From NCBI GenBank assembly GCA_902486425.1, contig CABTOK010000005.1, forward strand, positions 124,001-188,000: a stretch of 64,000 nucleotides of DNA, given 5' to 3'. The translations under genes were made by a program, and so were the position numbers. The notes beneath the pieces are model-generated. The model saw only the letters and a program-made list of their open reading frames with translations. It made no database searches and had not been told where the DNA came from. This document shows, one piece after another, positions 24,635 through 32,888 of this stretch (position 1 is the stretch's first letter; each line of letters starts with the position of its first letter). The stretch is from UBA11475 sp902486425. GTDB taxonomy: Bacteria; Bacillota; Clostridia; Christensenellales; Borkfalkiaceae.

Positions 24635-26260
24635 ATGGCTGAAACCAATAACTTTATCGAACAGATCGTAACGGACGATCTCGCATCCGGGAAAGTTTCC
24701 GCCGTACAGACGCGTTTTCCGCCCGAACCTAACGGATATCTTCATATCGGTCACGCGAAATCGCTTTGCATAAATTTCGGCATTAAAGAAAAGTTCAACG
24801 GAAAGTGCAATCTTTTCCTTGACGACACAAATCCCGCCAAAGAAAAAGAAGAATATGAAGAAGCAATCAAAGCCGACCTTACCTGGCTCGGTTTCAAATG
24901 GGATAAAATAACTCACGCTTCCGATTATTATCAGAATATTTACGACTACGCCGTAGAAGAAATAAAGATGGGTAACGCATTCGTATGCGATATGACGCCG
25001 GAGGAAATTTCGGCTAACCGCGGCACCCTTACCGAACCCGGTAAAGAAAGTCCCTGGAGAAACAGAAGCGTAGATGAAAACCTTAAACTCTTTGAAGAAA
25101 TGAGAGAGGGTAAGTACCCGGACGGCAGCAAGTGTTTAAGAGCGAAGATAGATATGGCTTCGCCCAACATCAACATGCGCGATCCCGTTATTTACAGAAT
25201 TCTGAGAGAAACGCATTACAGAACGGGCGACAAATGGTGTATTTATCCCATGTACGACTTCGCTCACCCCATATGCGACTACATGCAGGGGGTTACTCAC
25301 TCGATCTGCACGCTCGAATTCGAAGACCACAGACCGTTGTACGACTGGGTAGGAATAACTTTGGGATTTAATCCGAAGCCCAGACAGATAGAATTCGCAA
25401 GGCTGAACGTAACCAATCTCGTAATGAGCAAGCGTTATCTTAAAAAGCTTGTCGAAGACGGCTCGGTGGAAGGCTGGGACGATCCGAGAATGCCCACGCT
25501 TTCGGGAATCCGCAACCGCGGCGTGCCTGCAGAAGCATTGAAAGATTTTTGCGGAAGGATAGGCGTCTGCAAATCCAATTCCGAAGTGCAGATAAGCTAT
25601 CTCGAAGCGTGTATAAGAGATTATCTTAACATACATGCCGAAAGAGCAATGGCTGTTTTAAAGCCTCTTAAAGTTACCATTACAAATTACGAGGGAGAAG
25701 AAATGCTCGACTTCGACGTTAATCCGAACGACGAAGTAAATAGAACCAGGAAAATAAGCTTCGGTAAAACCGTTTATATCGATGCGGACGATTTTTCGAT
25801 CGCTCCGCCGCCGAAATACTTCAGGCTTAAAAAGGACGGTTACGTAAGACTTAAAAACGCGTACGTTATTCACTGCGACGACGTACTGTTCGACGAAAAC
25901 GGCAACGTGAAAGAACTTTTATGCACATATCTTCCCGAAACGAAAAGCGGAAACGACACTTCCGGCATGAAGGTCAAGGGAACGATACAGTGGGTTGACG
26001 CTAAGACCGCCGTCGACGTCGAAATAAGGAAATACGGATATTTATTAAAAGACGAAGAATATCCCGGACAGGACTTTTCGGAAAGAATGAACAAAGATTC
26101 CGTCAAAGTGTTTAACGGTAAAGCGGAGCCGTACGTTTTCGAAGGGGAATTCGATAAGCCGTTCCAGTTTATGAGAACGGGATACTTCAAAAAGATCCAT
26201 GCAAAATCCGGCGTGGTGTTCTCCGAAATAGTATCGCTTAAAGATAATTTTAACAAATAA
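24635..26260 (+). CDS. glnS: Glutaminyl-tRNA synthetase
   Basis: The ATG at 24635 follows TGGAGAA; an upstream TTG at 24611 is in frame but unsupported. The 541-residue class I enzyme has the HIGH motif in PPEPNGYLHIGHAKS and the KMSKS equivalent VMSKRYLKKLV. It also has the GlnRS-specific DDTNP and the anticodon-binding beta-barrels (IDADDFSIAPPPKYFRL). It is a true GlnRS, not a GluRS, by length and by the C-terminal barrels. Many Firmicutes lack GlnRS and use GatCAB transamidation. Its presence, with a tRNA-Gln(CUG) gene in the same window, points to direct glutaminylation, a trait acquired by some Clostridia. Confidence 0.95.
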   Translation: MAETNNFIEQIVTDDLASGKVSAVQTRFPPEPNGYLHIGHAKSLCINFGIKEKFNGKCNLFLDDTNPAKEKEEYEEAIKADLTWLGFKWDKITHASDYYQNIYDYAVEEIKMGNAFVCDMTPEEISANRGTLTEPGKESPWRNRSVDENLKLFEEMREGKYPDGSKCLRAKIDMASPNINMRDPVIYRILRETHYRTGDKWCIYPMYDFAHPICDYMQGVTHSICTLEFEDHRPLYDWVGITLGFNPKPRQIEFARLNVTNLVMSKRYLKKLVEDGSVEGWDDPRMPTLSGIRNRGVPAEALKDFCGRIGVCKSNSEVQISYLEACIRDYLNIHAERAMAVLKPLKVTITNYEGEEMLDFDVNPNDEVNRTRKISFGKTVYIDADDFSIAPPPKYFRLKKDGYVRLKNAYVIHCDDVLFDENGNVKELLCTYLPETKSGNDTSGMKVKGTIQWVDAKTAVDVEIRKYGYLLKDEEYPGQDFSERMNKDSVKVFNGKAEPYVFEGEFDKPFQFMRTGYFKKIHAKSGVVFSEIVSLKDNFNK

Positions 26261-26311
26261 AAAGTTATATAAAAAACTGCCGAACGGATAATCCGTTTAA
26301 GAGGGGGAGTT

Positions 26312-26890
26312 ATGAACATAGTCGATTATATTCTTTTGGGTTTGCTGCTCGTTGTAGGTATCGTAAACTTTATAGCGGGTTTCAGCAAAATGGGGCTTAA
26401 CAATCTTGTTACGCTTATAAAAATAGCGTTGATTGTTATTCTTTCGCCGATGATTGTGGGAGCTTTAATGCCAAAGCTTTCCGGAATCGTCGGTTCGATC
26501 AACGCCAATCTGCCCGAAAATATGCAGTTTTTAGGCGATATCATCGTCAAAGTAGTGGCTTACATAATCGTAATTATAGTTCTCGCGATAGTGCTGGGAC
26601 TTATCTTTATGGTACTTAAAATGTTGTTCAGAAAGATCAACTTTTCGATTACGCCGCTTAAATGGATAGACAGAATAGTAGGATTGATCTTCGGAGTGCT
26701 TTTATACGGAATTATTTTGTTCGCGATTACGGGCTTCCTCGCGCAGGTTCCCGTCGAAGCGATGAAGAACGCTTTCGAAGCTTCCGCGATAATGAAGATA
26801 AATCCGTTTGTCGATCTGTTTGCGAAATACGTCGATTTATCGTGGATTGAAAGAATGATAGACATGGTAAAAGATGTGACGAGCGGTTAA
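26312..26890 (+). CDS. CvpA-like integral membrane protein
   Basis: This 192-residue membrane protein has four hydrophobic segments, at about residues 5-25, 32-55, 75-105 and 118-145. The motif IDRIVGLIFGVLLYGI resembles the lDrllGavfG stretch of the CvpA family (PF02674). CvpA proteins are poorly understood envelope proteins, first linked to colicin V production in E. coli. AGAGGGGGAG lies before the ATG. It is 51 bp after glnS, likely the same transcript, and ends at a strong terminator. If not CvpA, it is an orphan membrane protein. Confidence 0.6.
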   Translation: MNIVDYILLGLLLVVGIVNFIAGFSKMGLNNLVTLIKIALIVILSPMIVGALMPKLSGIVGSINANLPENMQFLGDIIVKVVAYIIVIIVLAIVLGLIFMVLKMLFRKINFSITPLKWIDRIVGLIFGVLLYGIILFAITGFLAQVPVEAMKNAFEASAIMKINPFVDLFAKYVDLSWIERMIDMVKDVTSG

Positions 26891-26900
26891 TACCAAAATA

Positions 26901-26928
26901 AAAAAAGGCAGTTTTCTGCCTTTTTTTA
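26901..26928 (+). terminator. Strong intrinsic terminator
   Basis: An 11-bp perfect stem AAAAAAGGCAG (26901-26911) with 26916-26926, loop TTTT, ending in a T-run. Confidence 0.92.
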
Positions 26929-26995
26929 GACTTAAAGAACGGTTTGCCGAACGTTATAATATTGATTTTGCGGGCTGGTTATCAAGTGGGACCGG

Positions 26996-27670
26996 TTACA
27001 AGACGTCTCTTATCGCGATAAGGTCCGCCGTGGCGCCGTCTAAAAGCATGGCTTTTCCGCCGTCTGCGTTACAAACGGCGACGTACCAGAAAATTCTTCC
27101 GCTCATAAATGCGATTTTCATGATTATTTCGCCGCTGAATTTACCGTCCGAAATAAAAGAAGAGAGATAAGTTTTCTGACTGACTTTCAAAGAATCGAGT
27201 ATCTTTTTATGCGATAAAAAGTCTCCTTTTATGACCGAGGCGAATTCGACTTCGGTAACGGACGACGACAGAGCGATTTTTGCCGAGAACGATTTTTTAT
27301 CGAAGCCTTCCGGAAACAGCGTTGCGGTCAATACGTTTTTAACGCCGTCGTAAACGAAATTTTCGGAATAAAGCCTTCCGCCGTAGTCCATCGTTACCGA
27401 ATACGACCTGTCGGGTTCGGTTATCGGAACGGAGAAGATAAGTCTTGTTTCTTTATCGCCGACGACGCCGTCGCGGATTTCGGGATATTCGCCGTAAATA
27501 AGTTCCGCAGTGACGGTTACGCCGTTATATAAGCCCTCGTAAATATCGCTTCTTAAAACGGAAACGCTGTCGTATAAAGAATCGGCTTTTTTACACGAAG
27601 CCGCCGATATAACAGTCAGAACGCCGACTATTAACATTGAAAACCGCGAGAATTTTTTTAAAAGATTCAT
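26996..27670 (-). CDS. Predicted lipoprotein of unknown function
   Basis: The start ATG 27670 follows GGGAG; a longer frame to 27721 is unsupported. The 224-residue product begins MNLLKKFSRFSMLIVGVLTV and ends its signal with the lipobox SAAS-C at about C26. The mature part is Ser/Val-rich and beta-like (TVTAELIYGEYPEI, YSVTMDYGGRLYSE) with no family match that I recognise. It would be anchored on the outer face of the membrane. It is divergent from the anchored protein at 27788 (117-bp gap), and the two may be co-regulated. Confidence 0.75.
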   Translation of the reverse strand: MNLLKKFSRFSMLIVGVLTVISAASCKKADSLYDSVSVLRSDIYEGLYNGVTVTAELIYGEYPEIRDGVVGDKETRLIFSVPITEPDRSYSVTMDYGGRLYSENFVYDGVKNVLTATLFPEGFDKKSFSAKIALSSSVTEVEFASVIKGDFLSHKKILDSLKVSQKTYLSSFISDGKFSGEIIMKIAFMSGRIFWYVAVCNADGGKAMLLDGATADLIAIRDVL

Positions 27671-27787
27671 TTTTACTCCCAAACGCTTGATTTTATTTTG
27701 TTTTTGGTATATTTTATTCATAATTTATACCGCTTATAACTTTAAAATAAGTCGGATACAAAAGAACAAAATTTTAACGGAGGACGC

Positions 27788-28396
27788 ATGAAAAAAACCG
27801 TACTTAAAACTGCGGCGATAACATTTCTCGCAATGACGATACTGTTTTGCGGATCGATATTCGCAATATCGACGTTCGCTCCTTCGGTAATGGTAAAGGT
27901 AACGTCCGATCTGGGACTTAAAAAAAGTTCGGTAAGATACGCCGAACGAGAGTACAACAAAACGGAAAAGGACGAAGACCTTACCAATCTCATTTTTCTC
28001 GCGGACGAAGCGAAAGATTATAAGATTATCGTAAAATATTCGCCCGTTCTTATGGAAAAGGAAAACTTTCCGCAAGGAATAAAAGGCAATCTAAGCGGCG
28101 AAGCTCTTAAAAACTTCGTCACGGGCAGTTACTTCGAAGCGCTTATAAAAGTAAAAACTTCGGACGGCGATATTATAAAGTATGCCGGAAAGTTTTATAA
28201 CCTAAATTACGGTGCGTACAAAGCGGGTAACCCTTACAGAGTTCTTACCGCGCTTTCGGATGAGCTTTCGCCCGATTTGATATCGGCGATTATAGAAAAG
28301 CTCGATTCGATAAAAAATGCGGGCGATATTTCTCAGACGGAGCTTAAACTTTTAGAAAGCGATCTGAACGCGCTGACAACGCGAAGCGGTTTATAA
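27788..28396 (+). CDS. Membrane-anchored extracellular protein of unknown function
   Basis: This 202-residue protein has one N-terminal hydrophobic helix (about residues 5-30, AAITFLAMTILFCGSIFAIS) that may be an anchor or an uncleaved signal. The rest is a soluble helical domain (about 45-202) with an early segment YAEREYNKTEKDEDLTNLIF resembling a helical-repeat start. CGGAGGA lies 4 bp before the ATG. No family was recognised. It lies 40 bp upstream of guaB, so it may share a transcript with it. Confidence 0.7.
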   Translation: MKKTVLKTAAITFLAMTILFCGSIFAISTFAPSVMVKVTSDLGLKKSSVRYAEREYNKTEKDEDLTNLIFLADEAKDYKIIVKYSPVLMEKENFPQGIKGNLSGEALKNFVTGSYFEALIKVKTSDGDIIKYAGKFYNLNYGAYKAGNPYRVLTALSDELSPDLISAIIEKLDSIKNAGDISQTELKLLESDLNALTTRSGL

Positions 28397-28436
28397 AACG
28401 GTTTATAAAAACATTATATATACTTAGGAGAGATTT

Positions 28437-29891
28437 ATGAACAAAATCATTAAAGAAGGCTTGACTTTCGACGACGTGCTTCTCATTCCGCAGGCGAGTT
28501 CGGTAACGCCGAACGCCGTAAATCTCGGAGTAGAGCTTACCAAAGGAATCAATCTTAACATTCCCATCTTATCGGCTGCGATGGACACGGTTACCGAATC
28601 CAAGCTTGCCATAGCCATGGCGAGAGAAGGCGGACTCGGATTCATTCACAAAAACATGTCGGTGGAAGCTCAGGCTAAAGAAGTCGACAGAGTAAAGCGC
28701 AGCGAACACGGCGTTATTACCGATCCGTTTTATCTTGCGCCCGAAAATAAGGTTTCGGAAGCGGTCGCATTGATGGAAAGATACAGAATAAGCGGCGTTC
28801 CGATTACGAGAGACGGCAAACTCGTAGGTATTTTAACCAACAGGGATTTAAGATTCGAAACGAATTTCGATCAACCTATCGAAAACGTCATGACCAAAGA
28901 AAATCTGGTTACCGCTCCGATGGGTACTTCGCTCGAAGAAGCGCAGAAGATTTTAGGCGCGCACAGAATCGAAAAGCTTCCGCTGGTGGACGAAAAGGGA
29001 TATCTTAAAGGTCTTATCACCATAAAGGATATCGAAAAGGCTATACAGTACCCAAATTCCGCAAAGGATAAAAACGGCAGACTCATCGCCGGAGCTGCGG
29101 TAGGTATTGCGGCGAACACGCTTGAAAGAGTAGCCGCCCTTTACGAAGCGAAGGTTGATATAGTCGCCATCGACACGGCTCACGGTCATTCGGCAAACGT
29201 ACTTAACGTAGTCAAAAAGGTTAAAGCCGCTTACCCCGATCTTCCGATAGTTGCCGGAAACGTAGCTACGGCGGACGCTGTAGAAGCGTTATACGACGCA
29301 GGCGCAGACGTAGTTAAAGTAGGTATCGGCCCCGGCTCTATCTGCACGACGAGAATCGTTGCAGGTATCGGCGTTCCTCAGCTCACCGCGGTACTTGATT
29401 GCGCGGAAAGAGCGGACAAGCTCGGCATCCGTATAATCGCGGACGGCGGCATCAAATATTCGGGCGATATAACCAAGGCTCTGGGCGCGGGCGCTTCGGC
29501 GGTAATGCTCGGCTCGCTCCTTGCAGGCACTCTCGAAAGCCCCGGCGAAATCGAAATTTATCAGGGCAGAAACTTCAAAGTATACAGAGGAATGGGTTCC
29601 ATAGCCGCTATGAACAACGGTTCGAGCGACAGATACTTCCAGGAAGGCGCGAGAAAGCTCGTTCCCGAAGGCGTTGAAGGCAGAGTTCCTTACCGCGGAA
29701 GAGTTGCCGACATAATATTCCAGCTTTGCGGCGGTATCCGCTCAGGTATGGGATATTGCGGTCAGCCGACAATCGACGATATGAGAAAGAACTGCGTATT
29801 CACGAGAATAACTAACGCAGGACTTTTAGAGTCGCACCCGCACGACATTTCGATCACCAAAGAAGCTCCGAACTACTCTCCCAAAGGCTGA
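28437..29891 (+). CDS. guaB: IMP dehydrogenase GuaB
   Basis: This 484-residue TIM-barrel enzyme carries the catalytic loop GPGSICTTR, with Cys at about residue 303. Two CBS domains (Bateman module) are inserted at about residues 95-200 (VSEAVALMERYRISGVP; LEEAQKILGAHRIEKLP). GMGSIAAMNNGSSDRY is the IMP/flap region. It converts IMP to XMP with NAD+, the first committed step to GMP, and works with guaA at 58.6 kb. TAGGAGAG precedes the ATG. A terminator follows at 30021. Confidence 0.98.
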   Translation: MNKIIKEGLTFDDVLLIPQASSVTPNAVNLGVELTKGINLNIPILSAAMDTVTESKLAIAMAREGGLGFIHKNMSVEAQAKEVDRVKRSEHGVITDPFYLAPENKVSEAVALMERYRISGVPITRDGKLVGILTNRDLRFETNFDQPIENVMTKENLVTAPMGTSLEEAQKILGAHRIEKLPLVDEKGYLKGLITIKDIEKAIQYPNSAKDKNGRLIAGAAVGIAANTLERVAALYEAKVDIVAIDTAHGHSANVLNVVKKVKAAYPDLPIVAGNVATADAVEALYDAGADVVKVGIGPGSICTTRIVAGIGVPQLTAVLDCAERADKLGIRIIADGGIKYSGDITKALGAGASAVMLGSLLAGTLESPGEIEIYQGRNFKVYRGMGSIAAMNNGSSDRYFQEGARKLVPEGVEGRVPYRGRVADIIFQLCGGIRSGMGYCGQPTIDDMRKNCVFTRITNAGLLESHPHDISITKEAPNYSPKG

Positions 29892-30020
29892 TATACGGTA
29901 TAATTTTATAAGGTATAAATAAATCGTTTACAGATGTTTTATAAATATAAAGTAGTATTATTTAAAATAAAACGCTATAAAGCATAAAGCGATTTTATCC
30001 GAAAACGAAATTAAATATTA

Positions 30021-30048
30021 AAAGAGCGGCAATCGCCGCTCTTTTTTT
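30021..30048 (+). terminator. Intrinsic terminator of guaB
   Basis: Stem AAAGAGCGGC (30021-30030), loop AATC, 30035-30044, then a run of T. Confidence 0.92.
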
Positions 30049-30093
30049 GTTGCAGATCCGTATTTTTTGCCCTTTATTTCGCTCATAAAAAGG

Positions 30094-30122
30094 TTTACAG
30101 TTTTATTTTTTTAATGTAAAAT
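30094..30122 (+). promoter_or_regulatory. Promoter giving a predicted leaderless mRNA for the CPBP protease gene
   Basis: TTTACA (30094-30099), 17-bp spacer, TAAAAT (30117-30122). Seven bases past the -10 is A30129, the A of the start codon. No Shine-Dalgarno is present. Confidence 0.65.
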
Positions 30123-30128
30123 ATTAGT

Positions 30129-31016
30129 ATGGAAGAAAATAAAAACAAATTTACGGGCGAAGCTATAGACGCCTTTAATATGAAGCGGAGCGCGGGGACG
30201 TTTTATCTTGCGGCGATATTCGTCGGATATTTTTTGATGAATCTTTTATACGTCGTCATTCCGCAAAAAACGGTTGCTTCGTTTGTCGCGCAGACCTTGC
30301 AGCAGCTTGTGTTCGTTCTTGCGGCGGTATTGTTTTTTTATAAAAACGGCGGTATAAAAAAGGGTTTAAGACTCGATAAATTCAGTCCGAAGTACGTTCT
30401 TTACGCAGTTATAGCGTTTTGCGGATTGTTTTTCGGCGTGGGATATATAAACGTTCTCATAACGTCGCTCATGCAAAAAATCGGACTTAACGTCGGCGGT
30501 TCGATAACTATGGAAGGCATTGGCGATTATATCTCTTACGTGGTGTCGCTGTCGCTTTTCCCTGCGATAGGGGAAGAATTTTTGTTCCGCTCGATGCTTC
30601 TTTACGCACTTTACTATACGGCGGAAAACGGCGACGATATAAAGGCGTCGCTTATAGTGGCGTTGGCTTTCGCTTCATATCACAAAAACGCCGCGCAGCT
30701 TATATATCAGTTTGCGTACGGCTTTACGCTTTCGATGCTGTTTATAAGGTCCGGCTCGGCTATACCCGGAATAATAATGCACGCAATGAATAATTTTTTG
30801 ATTCTCACGGCGACTTATTTCTGTCCGGCTCTCAACCTTTTGAACGTTTATACGTTTATTTTCGGAATAATCGCGTTCGGGTTCTCGACTTTTCTTCTCG
30901 TAAAGGGAAGCAAAAAGGGTAAACTCGATTTAAGCGGGATTTCGGTATACCTTTACATAGGTATTGCGGCGTGCATAGCTCTCGGCGCGATAAACAACTT
31001 ATCGGGACTGATGTAA
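30129..31016 (+). CDS. CPBP-family intramembrane glutamic endopeptidase
   Basis: This 295-residue protein has about eight membrane helices and the CPBP (PF02517, Abi/CAAX protease-like) motifs. GEEFLFR lies near residue 150, and the downstream helices hold YHKN and the MHAMNN motif. In Firmicutes such proteins cleave membrane substrates or act in peptide and bacteriocin self-protection. The substrate is unknown. The ATG has no Shine-Dalgarno and coincides with the predicted transcription start. The stop is 1 bp from the rlmH ATG, so rlmH and probably the following peptidase and tadA are co-transcribed with it. Confidence 0.85.
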   Translation: MEENKNKFTGEAIDAFNMKRSAGTFYLAAIFVGYFLMNLLYVVIPQKTVASFVAQTLQQLVFVLAAVLFFYKNGGIKKGLRLDKFSPKYVLYAVIAFCGLFFGVGYINVLITSLMQKIGLNVGGSITMEGIGDYISYVVSLSLFPAIGEEFLFRSMLLYALYYTAENGDDIKASLIVALAFASYHKNAAQLIYQFAYGFTLSMLFIRSGSAIPGIIMHAMNNFLILTATYFCPALNLLNVYTFIFGIIAFGFSTFLLVKGSKKGKLDLSGISVYLYIGIAACIALGAINNLSGLM

Positions 31017-31017
31017 G

Positions 31018-31485
31018 ATGATTAAAATAAACCTTGTAGCCGTAGGCAAAGTGAAAGAAAAATACTTTTCGGAAGGGATAGACGAGTACGCAAAGCGTTT
31101 GTCCCGCTTTTGCGAGTTTAATCTTACCGAAGTAAAAGAAGAGGCATTTACTTCGCCGTCCGAAGCGGAGATAAAACTGATAAAAAAACGCGAAGCCGAA
31201 AGAATTTTGCCTAAACTTAAAGGAAAAATATTCTGTCTCGCGATAGAAGGGAAAATTATTTCGTCCGAAAACTTATCGGAGATTATCGGAAAAAACTCGG
31301 TTAATTTCCCCGAACTCACCTTCGTAATAGGCGGCTCGTACGGACTGGATGGTTCCGTTAAAGAAAAGGGAGAGCTTATTTCGTTCGGCAAGGCTACGTT
31401 TCCGCACACCCTGTTCCGTTTAATCATGACCGAACAGCTTTATCGGGCGTTTACAATTCTAAGCGGAACGGCGTATCACAAATAG
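31018..31485 (+). CDS. rlmH: 23S rRNA (pseudouridine1915-N3)-methyltransferase RlmH
   Basis: This 155-residue SPOUT methyltransferase has the family landmarks VGKVKEKYF at the N-terminus and CLAIEGK in the middle. The SAM-binding knot is FVIGGSYGLD, and the conserved end is FPHTLFRLIMTEQLYRA followed by YHK. RlmH methylates pseudouridine 1915 in helix 69 of 23S rRNA on assembled 70S ribosomes. The length is typical. The gene starts 1 bp after the CPBP gene without its own clear Shine-Dalgarno, suggesting translational coupling. Confidence 0.96.
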   Translation: MIKINLVAVGKVKEKYFSEGIDEYAKRLSRFCEFNLTEVKEEAFTSPSEAEIKLIKKREAERILPKLKGKIFCLAIEGKIISSENLSEIIGKNSVNFPELTFVIGGSYGLDGSVKEKGELISFGKATFPHTLFRLIMTEQLYRAFTILSGTAYHK

Positions 31486-31548
31486 GCTTTATTCCGGTCG
31501 CAAGACGGGTTTCCGTATTATATTTTTAAGTTCCGCATAAATTAAAGA

Positions 31549-32334
31549 ATGGAACTTATAAACGAACTTTTCAAATTTTACGAAGATTATAAAGAAGAAA
31601 AAGGCTTTATAGGGTTTTCTGTAAAGGGCTGTCCGATACCGTATTTCGCTGTGAAAAAGAGCGATTATCCCGTTGCGGTTTTAACGGGCGCGATACACGC
31701 AAGGGAATACGTTACCGGGTACGTCCTGTTAAAAGAGATCGGATATTTAAGAACCGCCGTTTTTCCGGGGACGGTCTACGTTATCCCTGTAATGAACCCG
31801 GACGGAGTAAAGATAGTAAAGTCGATAAAAAATTATAAAGCCAACGCAAACGGAGTCGATCTTAACGCGAACTTCCCTGCAAGGTACGGAACGGGCGAAA
31901 AGAATGTAAACGAGCGCGGTTTTTCGGACTATATCGGGAAATACCCTTTGTCGGAAGAAGAGAGCAAAGCATTATATTATTTTACCGAAAGCGCAAACCC
32001 CGATTTTACTTTGTCGCTTCATACCAAGGGCGAAGAAATTTATTACGACTTTTACGACGAATTTCTTGCAAAAAAAGATTATAAATACGCGCTTACGGCA
32101 GAAAAACTTACGGGATATAAAGTAGTAAAAAATCTTCCGTCGGCGGGCGGGTATAAAGATTTATGCGTAGAAAGATACAAAATTCCGTCGCTTACGACAG
32201 AATGCGGAAGCGATGATCTTTTTCACCCGATAGACAAAAGTCACGCGGACGAAATTTTCGAAAAAATAAAAGATATTCCGCCGGAAATATTAAAAGAAAT
32301 ATACAGGGATAAAAATGGACGAAAAAAATCTTAA
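31549..32334 (+). CDS. M14-family zinc carboxypeptidase-like protein
   Basis: The 261-residue product shows M14 metallopeptidase motifs. IHAREY supplies the HxxE zinc ligands, VMNPDGV and VDLNANFP form the substrate pocket, LHTKGE gives the third zinc ligand, and TECGSDD holds the catalytic glutamate. No signal peptide is visible, so it may be cytoplasmic. Intracellular relatives cleave gamma-D-glutamyl-diamino-acid bonds during murein-peptide recycling. It has no Shine-Dalgarno of note and overlaps the start of tadA by 20 bp. The substrate is inferred only. Confidence 0.82.
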   Translation: MELINELFKFYEDYKEEKGFIGFSVKGCPIPYFAVKKSDYPVAVLTGAIHAREYVTGYVLLKEIGYLRTAVFPGTVYVIPVMNPDGVKIVKSIKNYKANANGVDLNANFPARYGTGEKNVNERGFSDYIGKYPLSEEESKALYYFTESANPDFTLSLHTKGEEIYYDFYDEFLAKKDYKYALTAEKLTGYKVVKNLPSAGGYKDLCVERYKIPSLTTECGSDDLFHPIDKSHADEIFEKIKDIPPEILKEIYRDKNGRKKS

Positions 32335-32785
32335 ATTCATGAAAGCCGCTATTAAGCTCGCAATGAAGGCCGAAAGCATGAACGAGGTGCCTATCGGCGC
32401 GGTAGTCGTTTCGGATGGCAGAATAATAGGAAGGGGATATAACAAGAGAGAGAGTTCGCAGTCGGCGACCGCCCATGCCGAAATAACGGCTATAAACAAA
32501 GCGTGCAAAAATTTAAGCAGCTGGCGGCTCGATAACGCCGAACTCTACGTAACGCTCGAACCTTGTCCTATGTGCGCGGGCGCCATAGTGAACGCGAGAA
32601 TAAAAAAGGTATACTTCGGCGCATACGAAAAAAAGTCAGGTTGCGCATGTTCGAAGCACGAAATTTTAACCGACAACGGTATGAATCACAAGACCGAATA
32701 CGAAGGCGGAATCATGGAAGAAGAATGTTCGAAGCTCTTAAAAGACTATTTTAAAGCCAAAAGGGCAAAAAACAATTTAAAGTGA
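32315..32785 (+). CDS. tadA: tRNA-specific adenosine deaminase TadA
   Basis: This 156-residue cytidine-deaminase-fold enzyme has the zinc signature THAE-type (AHAEITAI) and PCPMCAGAI, with TLEPC preceding. TadA converts A34 to inosine in tRNA-Arg(ACG), an essential wobble modification. It starts inside the 3' end of the M14 gene (20-bp overlap), implying coupled translation. The typical downstream SRP RNA of many Firmicutes is not seen; the prs promoter follows. Confidence 0.94.
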   Translation: MDEKNLKFMKAAIKLAMKAESMNEVPIGAVVVSDGRIIGRGYNKRESSQSATAHAEITAINKACKNLSSWRLDNAELYVTLEPCPMCAGAIVNARIKKVYFGAYEKKSGCACSKHEILTDNGMNHKTEYEGGIMEEECSKLLKDYFKAKRAKNNLK

Positions 32786-32797
32786 GAAGCTAAAACC

Positions 32798-32826
32798 TTG
32801 ACTATTTTTTATAAACGATTTACAAT
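32798..32826 (+). promoter_or_regulatory. Promoter of prs
   Basis: TTGACT (32798-32803), 17-bp spacer, TACAAT (32821-32826). A hairpin CGCCG/CGGCG (32835-32839 with 32847-32851) lies at the 5' end of the leader. Confidence 0.7.
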
Positions 32827-32888
32827 ATAATATGCGCCGCGAAAAACGGCGACGATATATTCAAAGAACAATACAAAGGAGAGGTATC

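Noticed and set aside
31537..31551. Fourth leaderless candidate at the M14 gene
   Set aside because: No good -10 or -35 at the required spacing; translation coupling to rlmH is more likely.
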